A DNA stretch of 33,479 bases, taken from an uncultured Clostridia bacterium (GTDB taxonomy: Bacteria; Bacillota; Clostridia; Christensenellales; Aristaeellaceae). Shown here piece after piece: positions 24,300 to 32,652 of the stretch. Location: positions 1-33,479 of the forward strand of contig CAMKJS010000033.1 in assembly GCA_946413245.1 (NCBI GenBank), read 5' to 3'. Position 1 is the first letter of the stretch. Each line of letters starts with the position of its first letter. The translations under genes were made by a program, and so were the position numbers. The notes below the pieces were generated by a model. It had not been told where the DNA came from, did not search any database, and saw nothing but the letters and a program-made list of their open reading frames with translations.

Positions 24300-25376
24300 A
24301 TGTTTGGAAGAATGATGAACAACTACTACTACGGAAAGAGCGGAAAGGGGGATTTCCGGAAAGAGGATATGCCGGAAACCCGCTGGCAGCTGTTTCTGGA
24401 TACGCTGCGCACCCGGCTCAGCGGGCTGTGTCGGCTGAATCTGATCTACATGCTGGTCTTCCTTCCCATGATTATCGTAATCGGTATGGGATATGTGAAT
24501 CTGCTGTCGAACCTGAATATTGTGATGGCCGCGCAGGAAGGAAACCTGCAGGCCCTGATCGAGGAACAGGCGGAACAGACAGGGACCCAGGCAGCGACCC
24601 TTACGGACGAACAGGTAGCCGCTATCGCGGAGACGAACCTGATGGATCTTGTGGACAGCACCGTTTTTACCATGCTGCTTTGGCTGATTCCGTGCATCGC
24701 GATTACCGGGCCGTTTACCACCGGCGTCTGCTACGTGACCCGGAACTGGGCGCGGGACGAGCACGCCTTTATCTGGAGTGATTTCAAGGACGCGGTTCGG
24801 GAAAACTGGAAACAGGGCCTGGCGATCAGCGCCATCACTTCCGTGCTGCCGATTCTGGTTTATCTCGGATGGAAATACTACGGGGCCATGGCGCAGACCC
24901 AGACGCTGATGGTGGTGCCCCAGGTGCTGGTGCTCATGGTGGCCGTGATCTGGGCGATCAGTGTGACGTATATGTATCCGCTGATCGTGAGCTATCAGCT
25001 GAGCATCCGGGACGTGATCCGCAACGGCCTTCTGCTGGGGGTGGCCAGGCTGCCCATGAGCGTGGGAATCCGCCTGCTGCACTGCGTCCCCGCGGTGATC
25101 GGGGCGGTGCTGGCATATATCTGGAATCCCATGTACGGCATGCTGATTCTGGGCGGCTGGTATATCCTGATCGGATTCTGCCTGAGCCGCTTCGTTACGG
25201 CCAGCTATACCAACGCGGTATTCGAACGCTTCATCAACCCGAGGATCGAAGGCGCGCCGGTGAACCGCGGGCTGCGGGAAGCTGACGACGAGGACGAAGA
25301 GGACGAGGAAGAAGTGCCTGCTACTGAAGCGGTGGGAACCATCGCGGAGGGCGGCGCGAAGGGAACGGAAGAGTAA
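24300..25376 (+). CDS. DUF624 (YesL-like) membrane protein
   Basis: 358 residues with about five or six membrane helices. The segment CRLNLIYMLVFLPM, then ITGPFTTGVCYVTRNWARDEHAFIWSDFKDAVRENWKQ, resembles DUF624/YesL proteins, which are of unknown function and in Bacillus often lie near carbohydrate utilisation genes. It is longer than a typical DUF624 protein because of an extra loop after helix 1 (EEQAEQTGTQAATLTDEQ) and an acidic cytoplasmic tail (DDEDEEDEEEV). AAAGGAAG lies at good distance from ATG 24300. It begins 47 bases after the mutase gene and ends 2 bases before the methyltransferase gene. Confidence 0.75.
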   Translation: MFGRMMNNYYYGKSGKGDFRKEDMPETRWQLFLDTLRTRLSGLCRLNLIYMLVFLPMIIVIGMGYVNLLSNLNIVMAAQEGNLQALIEEQAEQTGTQAATLTDEQVAAIAETNLMDLVDSTVFTMLLWLIPCIAITGPFTTGVCYVTRNWARDEHAFIWSDFKDAVRENWKQGLAISAITSVLPILVYLGWKYYGAMAQTQTLMVVPQVLVLMVAVIWAISVTYMYPLIVSYQLSIRDVIRNGLLLGVARLPMSVGIRLLHCVPAVIGAVLAYIWNPMYGMLILGGWYILIGFCLSRFVTASYTNAVFERFINPRIEGAPVNRGLREADDEDEEDEEEVPATEAVGTIAEGGAKGTEE

Positions 25377-25378
25377 GC

Positions 25379-26128
25379 ATGTATCAGGGTTTTGCGGAAG
25401 TCTACGACGAACTGATGAATGACGTCGACTATGAACGCTGGGCGGAGTATTACGCCCGGCTTCTGTCGATTTACGGCATCCATGACGGGAAGATCTGTGA
25501 ATGCGCCTGCGGCACCGGCGGGCTGACGCTGCCGCTGCACCGGATGGGGTTCCAGATGACCGGCGTGGATCTGAGCCGGGAAATGCTGTGGCAGGCGGCC
25601 CAGAAAGCCCGGAAACAGGGGATCGCGATTCCCTTCGTGCAGCAGGACATGAAGGCGCTGAACCTGCACCGGCCGGTGGACGCCGTGCTGGCCACCTGCG
25701 ACGGGGTCAACTATCTGCTGACGGAGGAAGACCTGCTGAGCTTTTTCCGGGCGGCGGCCCGGGCTGTCCGTCCGGGCGGCGCGCTGGTCTTTGACGTTTC
25801 CACCCCGTATAAACTGAAGGAAATTCTTTGCCGGGAGCTGATGTGGGAGGACAGGGATAACCTGACCTACCTGTGGATGAACACCTGGCATGAAAAAAGC
25901 CGGACGGTGGATCTGGATCTGTGCTTTTTCCTGCGGGATCAGGGGGACAAATATCACAGGATGGAGGAACACCAGACTCAGAGAGCATGGGACGCGCAGA
26001 CCATGAAAACCCTGCTCTGGAAGGCCGGCTTCCGGGCGGTGTCCTTCTATGCGAACATGACGCTGAACATGGCGGACGAAAAGAACCAGCGCTGGCATGT
26101 GGCCGCTACCCGCGCGGAAGAGGAGTAA
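25379..26128 (+). CDS. Class I SAM-dependent methyltransferase
   Basis: 249 residues. The SAM-binding motif I is ICECACGTGGLTLPL, followed by the acidic motif II TGVDLSREML; the post-motif VDAVLATCDGVNYLL and the RPGGALVFDVSTPYK strand complete a Rossmann-type methyltransferase. FAEVYDELMNDVDYERWAEYY at the N-terminus is typical of this small-molecule/unknown-substrate group. The start codon lies 2 bases after the previous stop, so translation is probably coupled. The acceptor is not predictable. Confidence 0.9.
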   Translation: MYQGFAEVYDELMNDVDYERWAEYYARLLSIYGIHDGKICECACGTGGLTLPLHRMGFQMTGVDLSREMLWQAAQKARKQGIAIPFVQQDMKALNLHRPVDAVLATCDGVNYLLTEEDLLSFFRAAARAVRPGGALVFDVSTPYKLKEILCRELMWEDRDNLTYLWMNTWHEKSRTVDLDLCFFLRDQGDKYHRMEEHQTQRAWDAQTMKTLLWKAGFRAVSFYANMTLNMADEKNQRWHVAATRAEEE

Positions 26129-26139
26129 GAAAAGGGAAA

Positions 26140-27096
26140 ATGCCGAATCTGGAAATACAGAATCAGAATGTACCGAATCAGGATGAAATGCTGCGGATCG
26201 ATCTGTGCGGCGGGCAGGCCCGGGTGATGCTTTGCGAGACGACTGCCGCTGTACAGCGATGCGCGGACGTGCACCGCGCGACGCCTGTGTGTACCGCCGC
26301 GCTGGGCCGGCTGATGACGGGAACCGTGATGCTGGGCCTGATGATGAAGGGCGAGGATGAATCCGTGACCGTTTCCGTCAAAGGGGACGGGCCGATGGGA
26401 AACCTGATTGCCGTGGCGGATCACGGCCATCTCCGGGCCTGCGCGGACAACCCGCAGGTGGATCTGCCGCTCCGGGAGGACGGGAAGCTGGACGTGAGCG
26501 GAGCGGTGGGGCATACGGGCCGCATGAGCGTGATCAAGGATCTCGGCATGCGGAAGAACTATATCGGACAGAGCGAACTGGTCAGCGGCGAGATCGCCAT
26601 GGATTTCGCAAACTATTTCACCGTGTCGGAGCAGCAGCCGAGCCTTGTGGCCCTTGGCGTGCTGGTCAGCGGCGAAACCGTGCTGAAAGCGGGCGGGCTG
26701 CTGATTCAGCCGCTTCCCGGCTGCCCGGACAGTCTGATCGACCAGCTGGAGCTGCGAAGCCCCATGTTTGCGGATATCAGCCGGGAAATGACCTTTGCCC
26801 CGATCCGGGAGCTGGCGGAGGGCTGGTTCAGAGGCCTGGAGCCGCGCATCCTGAAGACCGATCCCATCGACTACCGCTGCACGTGCTCCAGGGACAGGAT
26901 GGAGAAAGCGCTGATTTCAATCGGCAGCAAGGATCTGAAGGAACTGATCGAAGAGGACCGCGGAGCGGAACTGAGCTGCCATTTCTGCCATAACCGCTAT
27001 TTTTTCAGCACGGAAGAGCTCAAAAAAATGTTGTTGAGAGCCCAGGAGCCCTCGGGAAAGGAAAACGAGCATGAACATGCCCCTGATCAACTTTGA
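26140..27096 (+). CDS. hslO: Hsp33 redox-regulated chaperone
   Basis: 318 residues, somewhat longer than the usual ~290 because of a short N-terminal extension and a tail. Hsp33 is a cytoplasmic holdase switched on by oxidation when its zinc is lost. The zinc-binding cysteines are at the C-terminus as expected: C247 and C249 (CTC), C280 and C283 (CHFC). The core shows RATPVCTAALGRLMTGTVML and the GPMGNLIAVADHGHLRACADNP block. The ATG at 26140 follows AAAGGGAA, 11 bases after the methyltransferase stop. Its 3' end overlaps the next gene by 26 bases. Confidence 0.95.
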   Translation: MPNLEIQNQNVPNQDEMLRIDLCGGQARVMLCETTAAVQRCADVHRATPVCTAALGRLMTGTVMLGLMMKGEDESVTVSVKGDGPMGNLIAVADHGHLRACADNPQVDLPLREDGKLDVSGAVGHTGRMSVIKDLGMRKNYIGQSELVSGEIAMDFANYFTVSEQQPSLVALGVLVSGETVLKAGGLLIQPLPGCPDSLIDQLELRSPMFADISREMTFAPIRELAEGWFRGLEPRILKTDPIDYRCTCSRDRMEKALISIGSKDLKELIEEDRGAELSCHFCHNRYFFSTEELKKMLLRAQEPSGKENEHEHAPDQL

Positions 27097-27907
27097 CGAG
27101 CATTTCGCGGACTACACGTCCGAATGGATGCGGCAGCACGGAGACCGGTACGCGAATGTGGACGAGATGGAAGAGGACCTTCCGCGGATCTACATGAACT
27201 TTCTGAATACCCGGGCTCCCTGGCTGGGCAGTGTGACGCCCGGCGCCTATTTTACCCAGTTCGAGGATCCGAAGGTTCTGGTGGACTGGATGCGCGCCTA
27301 CTGTGAGGAAGGCGTCCCGGTGCCGGATCTGCTACTGGATCAGATCACCACTGTGGGCAAACCATGTGAGAAGCGGCTGCTGCGGCTGCTGGAGGACGGG
27401 GAAGCGCCGGACGAAGCCAGGATGATAGCCATTTCCCGGCTCCGGGACCTGGAAAGCACGATGCCGAAAATGCTGTATATTCAGTGGCAGCTGAACCGGG
27501 CGCCGCGGGACGAAATGAAGGACCACGCGCTGGAAAGCCTGACGGAGATGGGCGAGAGCGTGGTGCAGCCCATTCTGCAGAACCTGAAGCAGGCGAACGA
27601 GGCCGGGGAGGAAGCGCTGCTGGAGGTGCTCTCCCATTTTCCCGGGCACGAGCAGGTGATTCAGCTGGCGCTGCGCCTGTTCCGGGAGCGAAAAAACCGG
27701 CGGGCGCTGTTCGCGGGATACCTGGCGAAGCTCGGGGACGAGCGGGCGCTGCCGGCGCTGCTGGAAGCGGCGGAGGAGCCGGATCTGAGCTATCTGACCT
27801 TTATCGAGATCCGTAACGCCATCGAAGCGCTGGGCGGAACCTGCCCGGAACGGGAGTTCGACGAGGATCCGGAATACGAGGCGCTGAGGGCTCTGGATCA
27901 GAACTGA
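27071..27907 (+). CDS. Helical-repeat (HEAT-like) protein of unknown function
   Basis: 278 residues, soluble and predicted almost entirely helical. From about residue 95 onward there are repeated pairs of helices with the rhythm of HEAT/PBS-lyase-type repeats (ALESLTEMGESVVQPILQNL, EEALLEVLSHFPGHEQVIQLAL, YLAKLGDERALPALLEAAE). The N-terminal part (DEHFADYTSEWMRQHGDRYANVDEMEEDLPRIYMNFLN) is less repetitive and I do not recognise it. It starts inside the end of hslO with GGGAAAGGAAA upstream and is followed after 19 bases by the zinc-ribbon protein. Such scaffolds mediate protein binding; no partner is evident. Confidence 0.8.
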   Translation: MNMPLINFDEHFADYTSEWMRQHGDRYANVDEMEEDLPRIYMNFLNTRAPWLGSVTPGAYFTQFEDPKVLVDWMRAYCEEGVPVPDLLLDQITTVGKPCEKRLLRLLEDGEAPDEARMIAISRLRDLESTMPKMLYIQWQLNRAPRDEMKDHALESLTEMGESVVQPILQNLKQANEAGEEALLEVLSHFPGHEQVIQLALRLFRERKNRRALFAGYLAKLGDERALPALLEAAEEPDLSYLTFIEIRNAIEALGGTCPEREFDEDPEYEALRALDQN

Positions 27908-27926
27908 AAAAAGGGGTTGAATTGTC

Positions 27927-29867
27927 ATGCTCTGCCCGAAATGCGGATATTACGCGGAGACGGACGAGATCGTCTGCCCCGAATGCGGAGAAGTGCTGCA
28001 GCGTGACTCCGGAGAACCTGTCCGCGGCGCCCAGGCGATCCGGCAGGGAAAGCGGGCCCGGCAGGCGCGGGACAACAAAAGCCGGGAACAGCCTGAGACA
28101 AAAACCCGCCGACGCCGCGGCGGCGCAAGCCACGCTACGCTGGAGATGCCCGCCGTTCCGGATACCCGGGGAGCGGACACGGACGACCGAGACCGCACGG
28201 AGGAAGGCAGCGACCCTCCGGAGGATCCCCCCGAACCGGACGGTTCGGGCTACGAACGGCGGAACCGATCGGTATATGACGAGAGCGGGATCCGGGCCGA
28301 ACAGGCCGAGTCCTTCGCGGCCAGCTACGCCAAACGGAAACAGCAGCATGTGAGCGAAGTCAACTGGATGAAAATCAGTTTCGTTGCGGTGATCGCCGCC
28401 GCGCTGCTGATGGCGGGAACCTGGCTGTTTCTGGAGAAGACCGACTCCGGCCAGCGCATCATGGCCCGGATGGGGCTGGAAGCCAATTCCACCGCGCTGT
28501 GGGCAGTCGGGGAGGAGCAGCTGAACCGGGGCGACGTGCAGGCGGCCATCAACAGCTTCGAAAAAGCGAAAGAAATGGATGAAGCCTCGGAGCATCCGGA
28601 CGTGGACGGCCTGCTTCTGCTGGGCAACGCCTATGAGGCGGCCGGACGGGTGCAGGACGCGGCGGAGCTGTACGAGGAAATCTACCTGGGAACACCGTTC
28701 CGGACGGAAGCGTACGTCAACCATATCCGTATTCTGCAAGCCAGCGGCGACGAGGACGACCTCGCCAGGGCTGCCGAGCTGATGAAGCTGGCCTATGAAA
28801 AGACCGGGGACTATACCTTCAAAACGCAGCGGGACGATCTGCTGCCGGCGCCGCCGAAGGTGGACCTGACCGCCGCGTATTACGAGAGCAAAAAGAGAAT
28901 CGAAATCTGGTCCTACCAGGGCTTTGACGTATACTATACCTTCTCGGCCGAGGGAGAACTGCCGGAGTGCGGAGTTAAATATACGGAGCGGGTGCTGCTG
29001 GATGAAGGGGAGCACAACCTGCGGGCGGTGGCTGTGAACGGCAAGCTGGTGTCCGACGAACTGAGGGCCACCTACAAGATCGTGATGCCATCCCCGCGGA
29101 TGCCCCGGGCAACTCTGGCTCCCGGTGCCTACAAAAGCCGGCAGAAGGTGCGGCTGAAGCCGGGCCTGGACAACATGGACGAAGACGGGATCGTGATATA
29201 CTATACGATCGACGGCTCTCCGCCCGGGTCCGACAGCCCGATATTCGACGGAGATCCGATTCTGCTGCCCACGGGGGACCACGTGGTGCTGAAGGCGATC
29301 GCGGTCAACAAGTATAAGAAATCCTCCAATCCGCTGGAAGTCAAGTATAAAATCTCGGTGGCCCCGTATCCGCTGACTGCCTATACGCCGCAGGACTCCT
29401 TCAGCGATCTGACGCTGTACGAAACCACCATGATGGAATTCCAGAGTATCTACGGCGAAGGAAATCTGGATGAAACCCTGATGCTGGAAGGCTTTGCCAC
29501 GGAGTGCCGGAAATATGTCTATCCCTGGGGATACGCCATTATGAACAAACCGCATACCGAATGGGTGCTGACGGAGCTGTATGTGGAATCCTCCGGCGTG
29601 TTCAAGGCGCCGCGGGGTACCGATGTGGGAGATACCGCCAGCTATGTGGTCAGCCGTTTCCGGGACATGGGCCAGGTAGCGAGCCCGAGCGGGAACCGAG
29701 GCCTGTATCAGAACGACAGCGGCAGAGGCATCATTCTGGCGCAGGCGAATAAGGAAAGCATTATCCGCTACAGGGCGGTAACCGCGGAGGGAAACTACTG
29801 GCAGCTGGATTACCTGACCAATTCCGCGGGAAACGTGAAGGCGGTGGACTGGCTGTACTGCCCGTAA
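27927..29867 (+). CDS. Zinc-ribbon, TPR and chitobiase-C-like membrane protein
   Basis: 646 residues. The N-terminus is a zinc ribbon (C3, C6, C17, C20: CPKCGYY and CPECGEVL), followed by a disordered, charged linker to about residue 140. One membrane helix (about 150-168) comes next, then an extracytoplasmic TPR-like region (about 190-300; WAVGEEQLNRGDVQAAINSFEKA, LGNAYEAAGRVQDAAELYEEI). Two beta domains like the chitobiase/beta-hexosaminidase C-terminal module follow (about 312-480; YYTFSAEGELPECG, YYTIDGSPPGSDSPIFDG), and finally an unrecognised ~150-residue domain ending WLYCP. The ribbon would be cytoplasmic and the rest outside. Function unknown. It sits between the HEAT-like gene and the dehydrogenase gene, 23 bases before the latter. 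Confidence 0.8.
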   Translation: MLCPKCGYYAETDEIVCPECGEVLQRDSGEPVRGAQAIRQGKRARQARDNKSREQPETKTRRRRGGASHATLEMPAVPDTRGADTDDRDRTEEGSDPPEDPPEPDGSGYERRNRSVYDESGIRAEQAESFAASYAKRKQQHVSEVNWMKISFVAVIAAALLMAGTWLFLEKTDSGQRIMARMGLEANSTALWAVGEEQLNRGDVQAAINSFEKAKEMDEASEHPDVDGLLLLGNAYEAAGRVQDAAELYEEIYLGTPFRTEAYVNHIRILQASGDEDDLARAAELMKLAYEKTGDYTFKTQRDDLLPAPPKVDLTAAYYESKKRIEIWSYQGFDVYYTFSAEGELPECGVKYTERVLLDEGEHNLRAVAVNGKLVSDELRATYKIVMPSPRMPRATLAPGAYKSRQKVRLKPGLDNMDEDGIVIYYTIDGSPPGSDSPIFDGDPILLPTGDHVVLKAIAVNKYKKSSNPLEVKYKISVAPYPLTAYTPQDSFSDLTLYETTMMEFQSIYGEGNLDETLMLEGFATECRKYVYPWGYAIMNKPHTEWVLTELYVESSGVFKAPRGTDVGDTASYVVSRFRDMGQVASPSGNRGLYQNDSGRGIILAQANKESIIRYRAVTAEGNYWQLDYLTNSAGNVKAVDWLYCP

Positions 29868-29890
29868 AAACGGGCAGGAAAGGAAAAAGC

Positions 29891-31273
29891 ATGCATTACG
29901 ACGTAATGATCATCGGCGCGGGCCCCGGCGGGATCTACACCGCGTATGAACTGACGGAGAAGGCGGAGAAGCCTCTGAAGCTGGCGGTGTTTGAGCTGGG
30001 CAGCCCCCTGGACCGGAGAAAATGCCCGATCGACGGGGACAAGGTCAAAAGCTGTATCCGCTGCAAAACCTGCTCGATTATGAGCGGCTTCGGCGGGGCC
30101 GGCGCCTTCTCCGACGGAAAATACAACATCACCAACGATTTTGGCGGCAGCCTGCATGAGCATGTGGGCAAAGCCCACGCGCTGGAGCTGATGCGCTATG
30201 TGGACGAGATCAACGTGCGCTACGGCGGCGCCGGTACCCGGCTGTATTCCACCGCCAGCACGTCCATCAAGAAAACCTGCCTGCAGAACGGGCTGCACCT
30301 GCTGGACGCGGAAGTCCGCCACCTGGGCACCGATCTGAACTATGTGGTGCTGGAGACGCTGTATCACCGTCTGAAGGACCGGGTGGACTTCTGGTTCAAC
30401 ACGCCGGTGGAGCATGTGCACCGGACGGAGAACGGATACGAGGCGGTAACCGGGCACGGCGAGCGGGTGACGGCGGACCGGTGCGTGATTTCCGTCGGCC
30501 GCAGCGGCAGCAAATGGATGGAGGGAATCTGCCGGGAAATGGGGATTCCCACCCTGAGCAACCGGGTGGACATCGGGGTTCGCGTGGAGCTGCCGGCCCA
30601 GGTCTTCAGCCATCTGACGGACGAACTGTACGAAAGCAAGATTGTTTACAGAACCGAGAAGTTTGAGGATCTGGTACGCACCTTCTGCATGAATCCCCAC
30701 GGGGCTGTGGTCAGCGAAAACACGAACGGAATCGTGACCGTGAACGGGCACAGCTACGAGGATCCGGCCAGACACACCGACAACACGAACTTCGCGCTGC
30801 TGGTGAGCAAGCATTTTTCCGAACCCTTCAAGGATTCCAACGGATACGGCGAATCCATCGCCCGGCTGAGCAATATGCTGGGCGGAGGCGTGATCGTGCA
30901 GCGCTTCGGGGACCTGGTGCGGGGACGCAGAAGCACGCCGGGCCGTATCGCGGACAGCTTCGTGACGCCTACGCTGGCCGCGACGCCGGGAGATCTGAGC
31001 CTGGTGATCCCCAAGAGAATCCTGGACGGCATCATGGAAATGATTTACGCGCTGGACAAGATCGCTCCCGGCACGGCCAACGACGACACGCTGCTCTATG
31101 GAGTGGAGGTTAAATTCTATAACATGGAAGTGAAGCTGGACGAGAACCTGGAAACCCAGTATCCCGGGTTGTATATCATCGGGGACGGCAGCGGCGTGAC
31201 CCACAGCCTGAGCCATGCCAGCGCCAGCGGCGTGCACGTGGCCAGGCACATCCTGGCGGAAAGAGCGGTCTGA
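29891..31273 (+). CDS. FAD-dependent dehydrogenase (COG2509-like)
   Basis: 460 residues. The N-terminal dinucleotide-binding motif is VMIIGAGPGGIYTAYEL (GAGPGG at 9-14). A distinctive CPIDGDKVKSCIRCKTCSIMSGFGGAGAFSDGK block follows, which is the hallmark of the uncharacterised FAD-dependent dehydrogenases, and the C-terminal LYIIGDGSGVTHSLSHASASG closes the FAD site. Such proteins resemble geranylgeranyl-reductase/HI0933-type flavoproteins; the substrate is unknown. The C-x2-C-x2-C arrangement (IRCKTC) could hold a metal or redox disulfide, but this is inference. It is the last gene of the operon; its stop is 4 bases from the stop of the convergent tmcAL gene. Confidence 0.9.
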   Translation: MHYDVMIIGAGPGGIYTAYELTEKAEKPLKLAVFELGSPLDRRKCPIDGDKVKSCIRCKTCSIMSGFGGAGAFSDGKYNITNDFGGSLHEHVGKAHALELMRYVDEINVRYGGAGTRLYSTASTSIKKTCLQNGLHLLDAEVRHLGTDLNYVVLETLYHRLKDRVDFWFNTPVEHVHRTENGYEAVTGHGERVTADRCVISVGRSGSKWMEGICREMGIPTLSNRVDIGVRVELPAQVFSHLTDELYESKIVYRTEKFEDLVRTFCMNPHGAVVSENTNGIVTVNGHSYEDPARHTDNTNFALLVSKHFSEPFKDSNGYGESIARLSNMLGGGVIVQRFGDLVRGRRSTPGRIADSFVTPTLAATPGDLSLVIPKRILDGIMEMIYALDKIAPGTANDDTLLYGVEVKFYNMEVKLDENLETQYPGLYIIGDGSGVTHSLSHASASGVHVARHILAERAV

Positions 31274-31277
31274 GCGT

Positions 31278-32447
31278 TTACAGGACGAACATTTTTTCCG
31301 AGAAGGGAAGGGTATCCGGAAGATGCCGGAGCAGCGCGTCCGTGCGGTACGCGGCCAGATTGGGGCCGTAGTCCGCGGATTCCCGCCACAGCAGCGGGGA
31401 GGAAAGCACCGGTACGGGCAGATCCTTCCAGCGGGCGGTCATCTCCGGATTCCGGCGGAAGGCCAGCAGCCCGGCGCTCTGCGGCAGCGGCGCGGATTCC
31501 GCCTGCTCCGCGGTGATCCCCAGCAGGGCGCAGGCGCACAGGCGGCTGATCCGGGCGGAAGCGTAACGCCGGGAGGTGAGGCGCTCCAGTATTTCCCGCC
31601 GGCCGCCTGAGACAGAAGCAGCGTCAGACAAAGCATCCTCCAGCCCCTCCGAAAGGAAGGGCAGGAGGCTTTTTTCATACGCGGGATCGCGAAGACGGGA
31701 CATCAGAAGCACGTCCGCCGCGTCAGTGTCGGGCAGGGAACCGTCCATAAAACGGCGGCGCAGAAAACGAACGGCATAATCCGGCATAGCGGCGTACGCG
31801 GGGCCGTAGTTTCCCCGGAGAAGGGCGCCGCGGAGGGCGGATGCGGAGGGAGAAACCGGGTCGATTCCGGCAGCGTGATAGGCGCCGATCCGGTGAATGA
31901 GCACGGGGGAGAGTGAGGCTCCCAGGCGCCGGATAGCCCGGAGATAGCACACGGCCAGAATGTTGTTGGGCTCTTCCAGCACGCCCGCCGCCTCCGGCAG
32001 GGTTTCCGCGGCCGCGGCGGCAACGGCGGAAGGATAGCCCCGGCCGGCGGCAAGGTGAAGCTTCAGGGCATCCCGGAACGCGGAGGGGGAAGCCTCCAGA
32101 TGATCCGCCAGCCGGGCCAGCAGCGGCAGATCGTCCCGCTCGGCGCCGAAGGCCAGGTGGGTGCAGCCCAGGGACGCCAGCAGGGAAACGGCGCCGAGGG
32201 CGTAGTTTTCAGCTTCCCGCACGGTCCAGAGCAGCGGCAGCTCAAACACGGCGTCCGCTCCGGCAAGGACGGCGCAGGCAGCCCGCTCCCGGGGCGGCAG
32301 CAGCGCCCAATCGCCCCGCTGCCGGACGCAGCCGGAGAGGGCGATATAGGTCAGATCAGCTTCCGCGGCCTGCCGGGACCGGGTCAGATGCGACAGATGG
32401 CCGAGATGAAACGGATCGTATTCCGCGACAATTCCCAAAATCCGCAT
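31278..32447 (-). CDS. tmcAL: tRNA(Met) cytidine acetate ligase-like nucleotidyltransferase
   Basis: 389 residues. The opening MRILGIVAEYDPFHLGHLSHL carries the HxGH nucleotidyltransferase motif (H14-H17), and SGCVRQRGDWALLPPRERA and LAGADAVFELPLLWTVREAENYALGAV match the TmcAL (YlbM) family, which activates acetate with ATP to acetylate the wobble cytidine of elongator tRNA-Met. The usual N in EYNPFH is D here, and SGNFVQRG is SGCVRQRG; both look tolerable. The start at 32447 has CAGGAG about 7 bases upstream. An acetate kinase gene is the divergent neighbour, which is thematically suggestive but may be coincidence. Confidence 0.9.
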   Translation of the reverse strand: MRILGIVAEYDPFHLGHLSHLTRSRQAAEADLTYIALSGCVRQRGDWALLPPRERAACAVLAGADAVFELPLLWTVREAENYALGAVSLLASLGCTHLAFGAERDDLPLLARLADHLEASPSAFRDALKLHLAAGRGYPSAVAAAAAETLPEAAGVLEEPNNILAVCYLRAIRRLGASLSPVLIHRIGAYHAAGIDPVSPSASALRGALLRGNYGPAYAAMPDYAVRFLRRRFMDGSLPDTDAADVLLMSRLRDPAYEKSLLPFLSEGLEDALSDAASVSGGRREILERLTSRRYASARISRLCACALLGITAEQAESAPLPQSAGLLAFRRNPEMTARWKDLPVPVLSSPLLWRESADYGPNLAAYRTDALLRHLPDTLPFSEKMFVL

Positions 32448-32466
32448 GCTTATACTCCTGGCAGAA

Positions 32467-32527
32467 CCATTCACGGCAGAAAAACAAACTGTCCGGCTGT
32501 ACCGCGTTTGAACGCGGCCGTGAATGG
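32467..32527. repeat. Nested inverted repeat between tmcAL and ackA
   Basis: CCATTCACGGC (32467-32477) and GCCGTGAATGG (32517-32527) are perfect 11-bp inverted arms. Inside them lies a second palindrome, CCGCGTTTGAACGCGG (32502-32517). In the tmcAL transcript the pair would form a long hairpin in the leader; on DNA it could be an operator. It has no adjacent T-run, so a terminator is unlikely. Confidence 0.65.
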
Positions 32528-32582
32528 GTGTGTTTTGCTGAAGTGTAGCATTTTGGGGGTTCCTTTTCAAGGCAAAATCCTG

Positions 32583-32588
32583 TATAAT
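32583..32588 (+). promoter_or_regulatory. -10 element of the ackA promoter
   Basis: A perfect TATAAT lies 65 bases before the ackA start. The region 16-18 bases upstream has no good TTGACA match (best is TTCCTT at 32560-32565), so an activator or tolerant recognition may be involved. A small GCCC/GGGC hairpin lies in the leader (32601-32612). Confidence 0.6.
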
Positions 32589-32652
32589 AATTTTGTATAA
32601 GCCCTTCCGGGCAGTTTCACGGGCAAAGCGACGGATAAAGGAGAATGCAGTT

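Noticed and set aside
27801-29555. 584-codon minus-strand frame opposite the zinc-ribbon/TPR gene
   Set aside because: No motif or start signal; the opposite strand is a clear domain protein in an operon.
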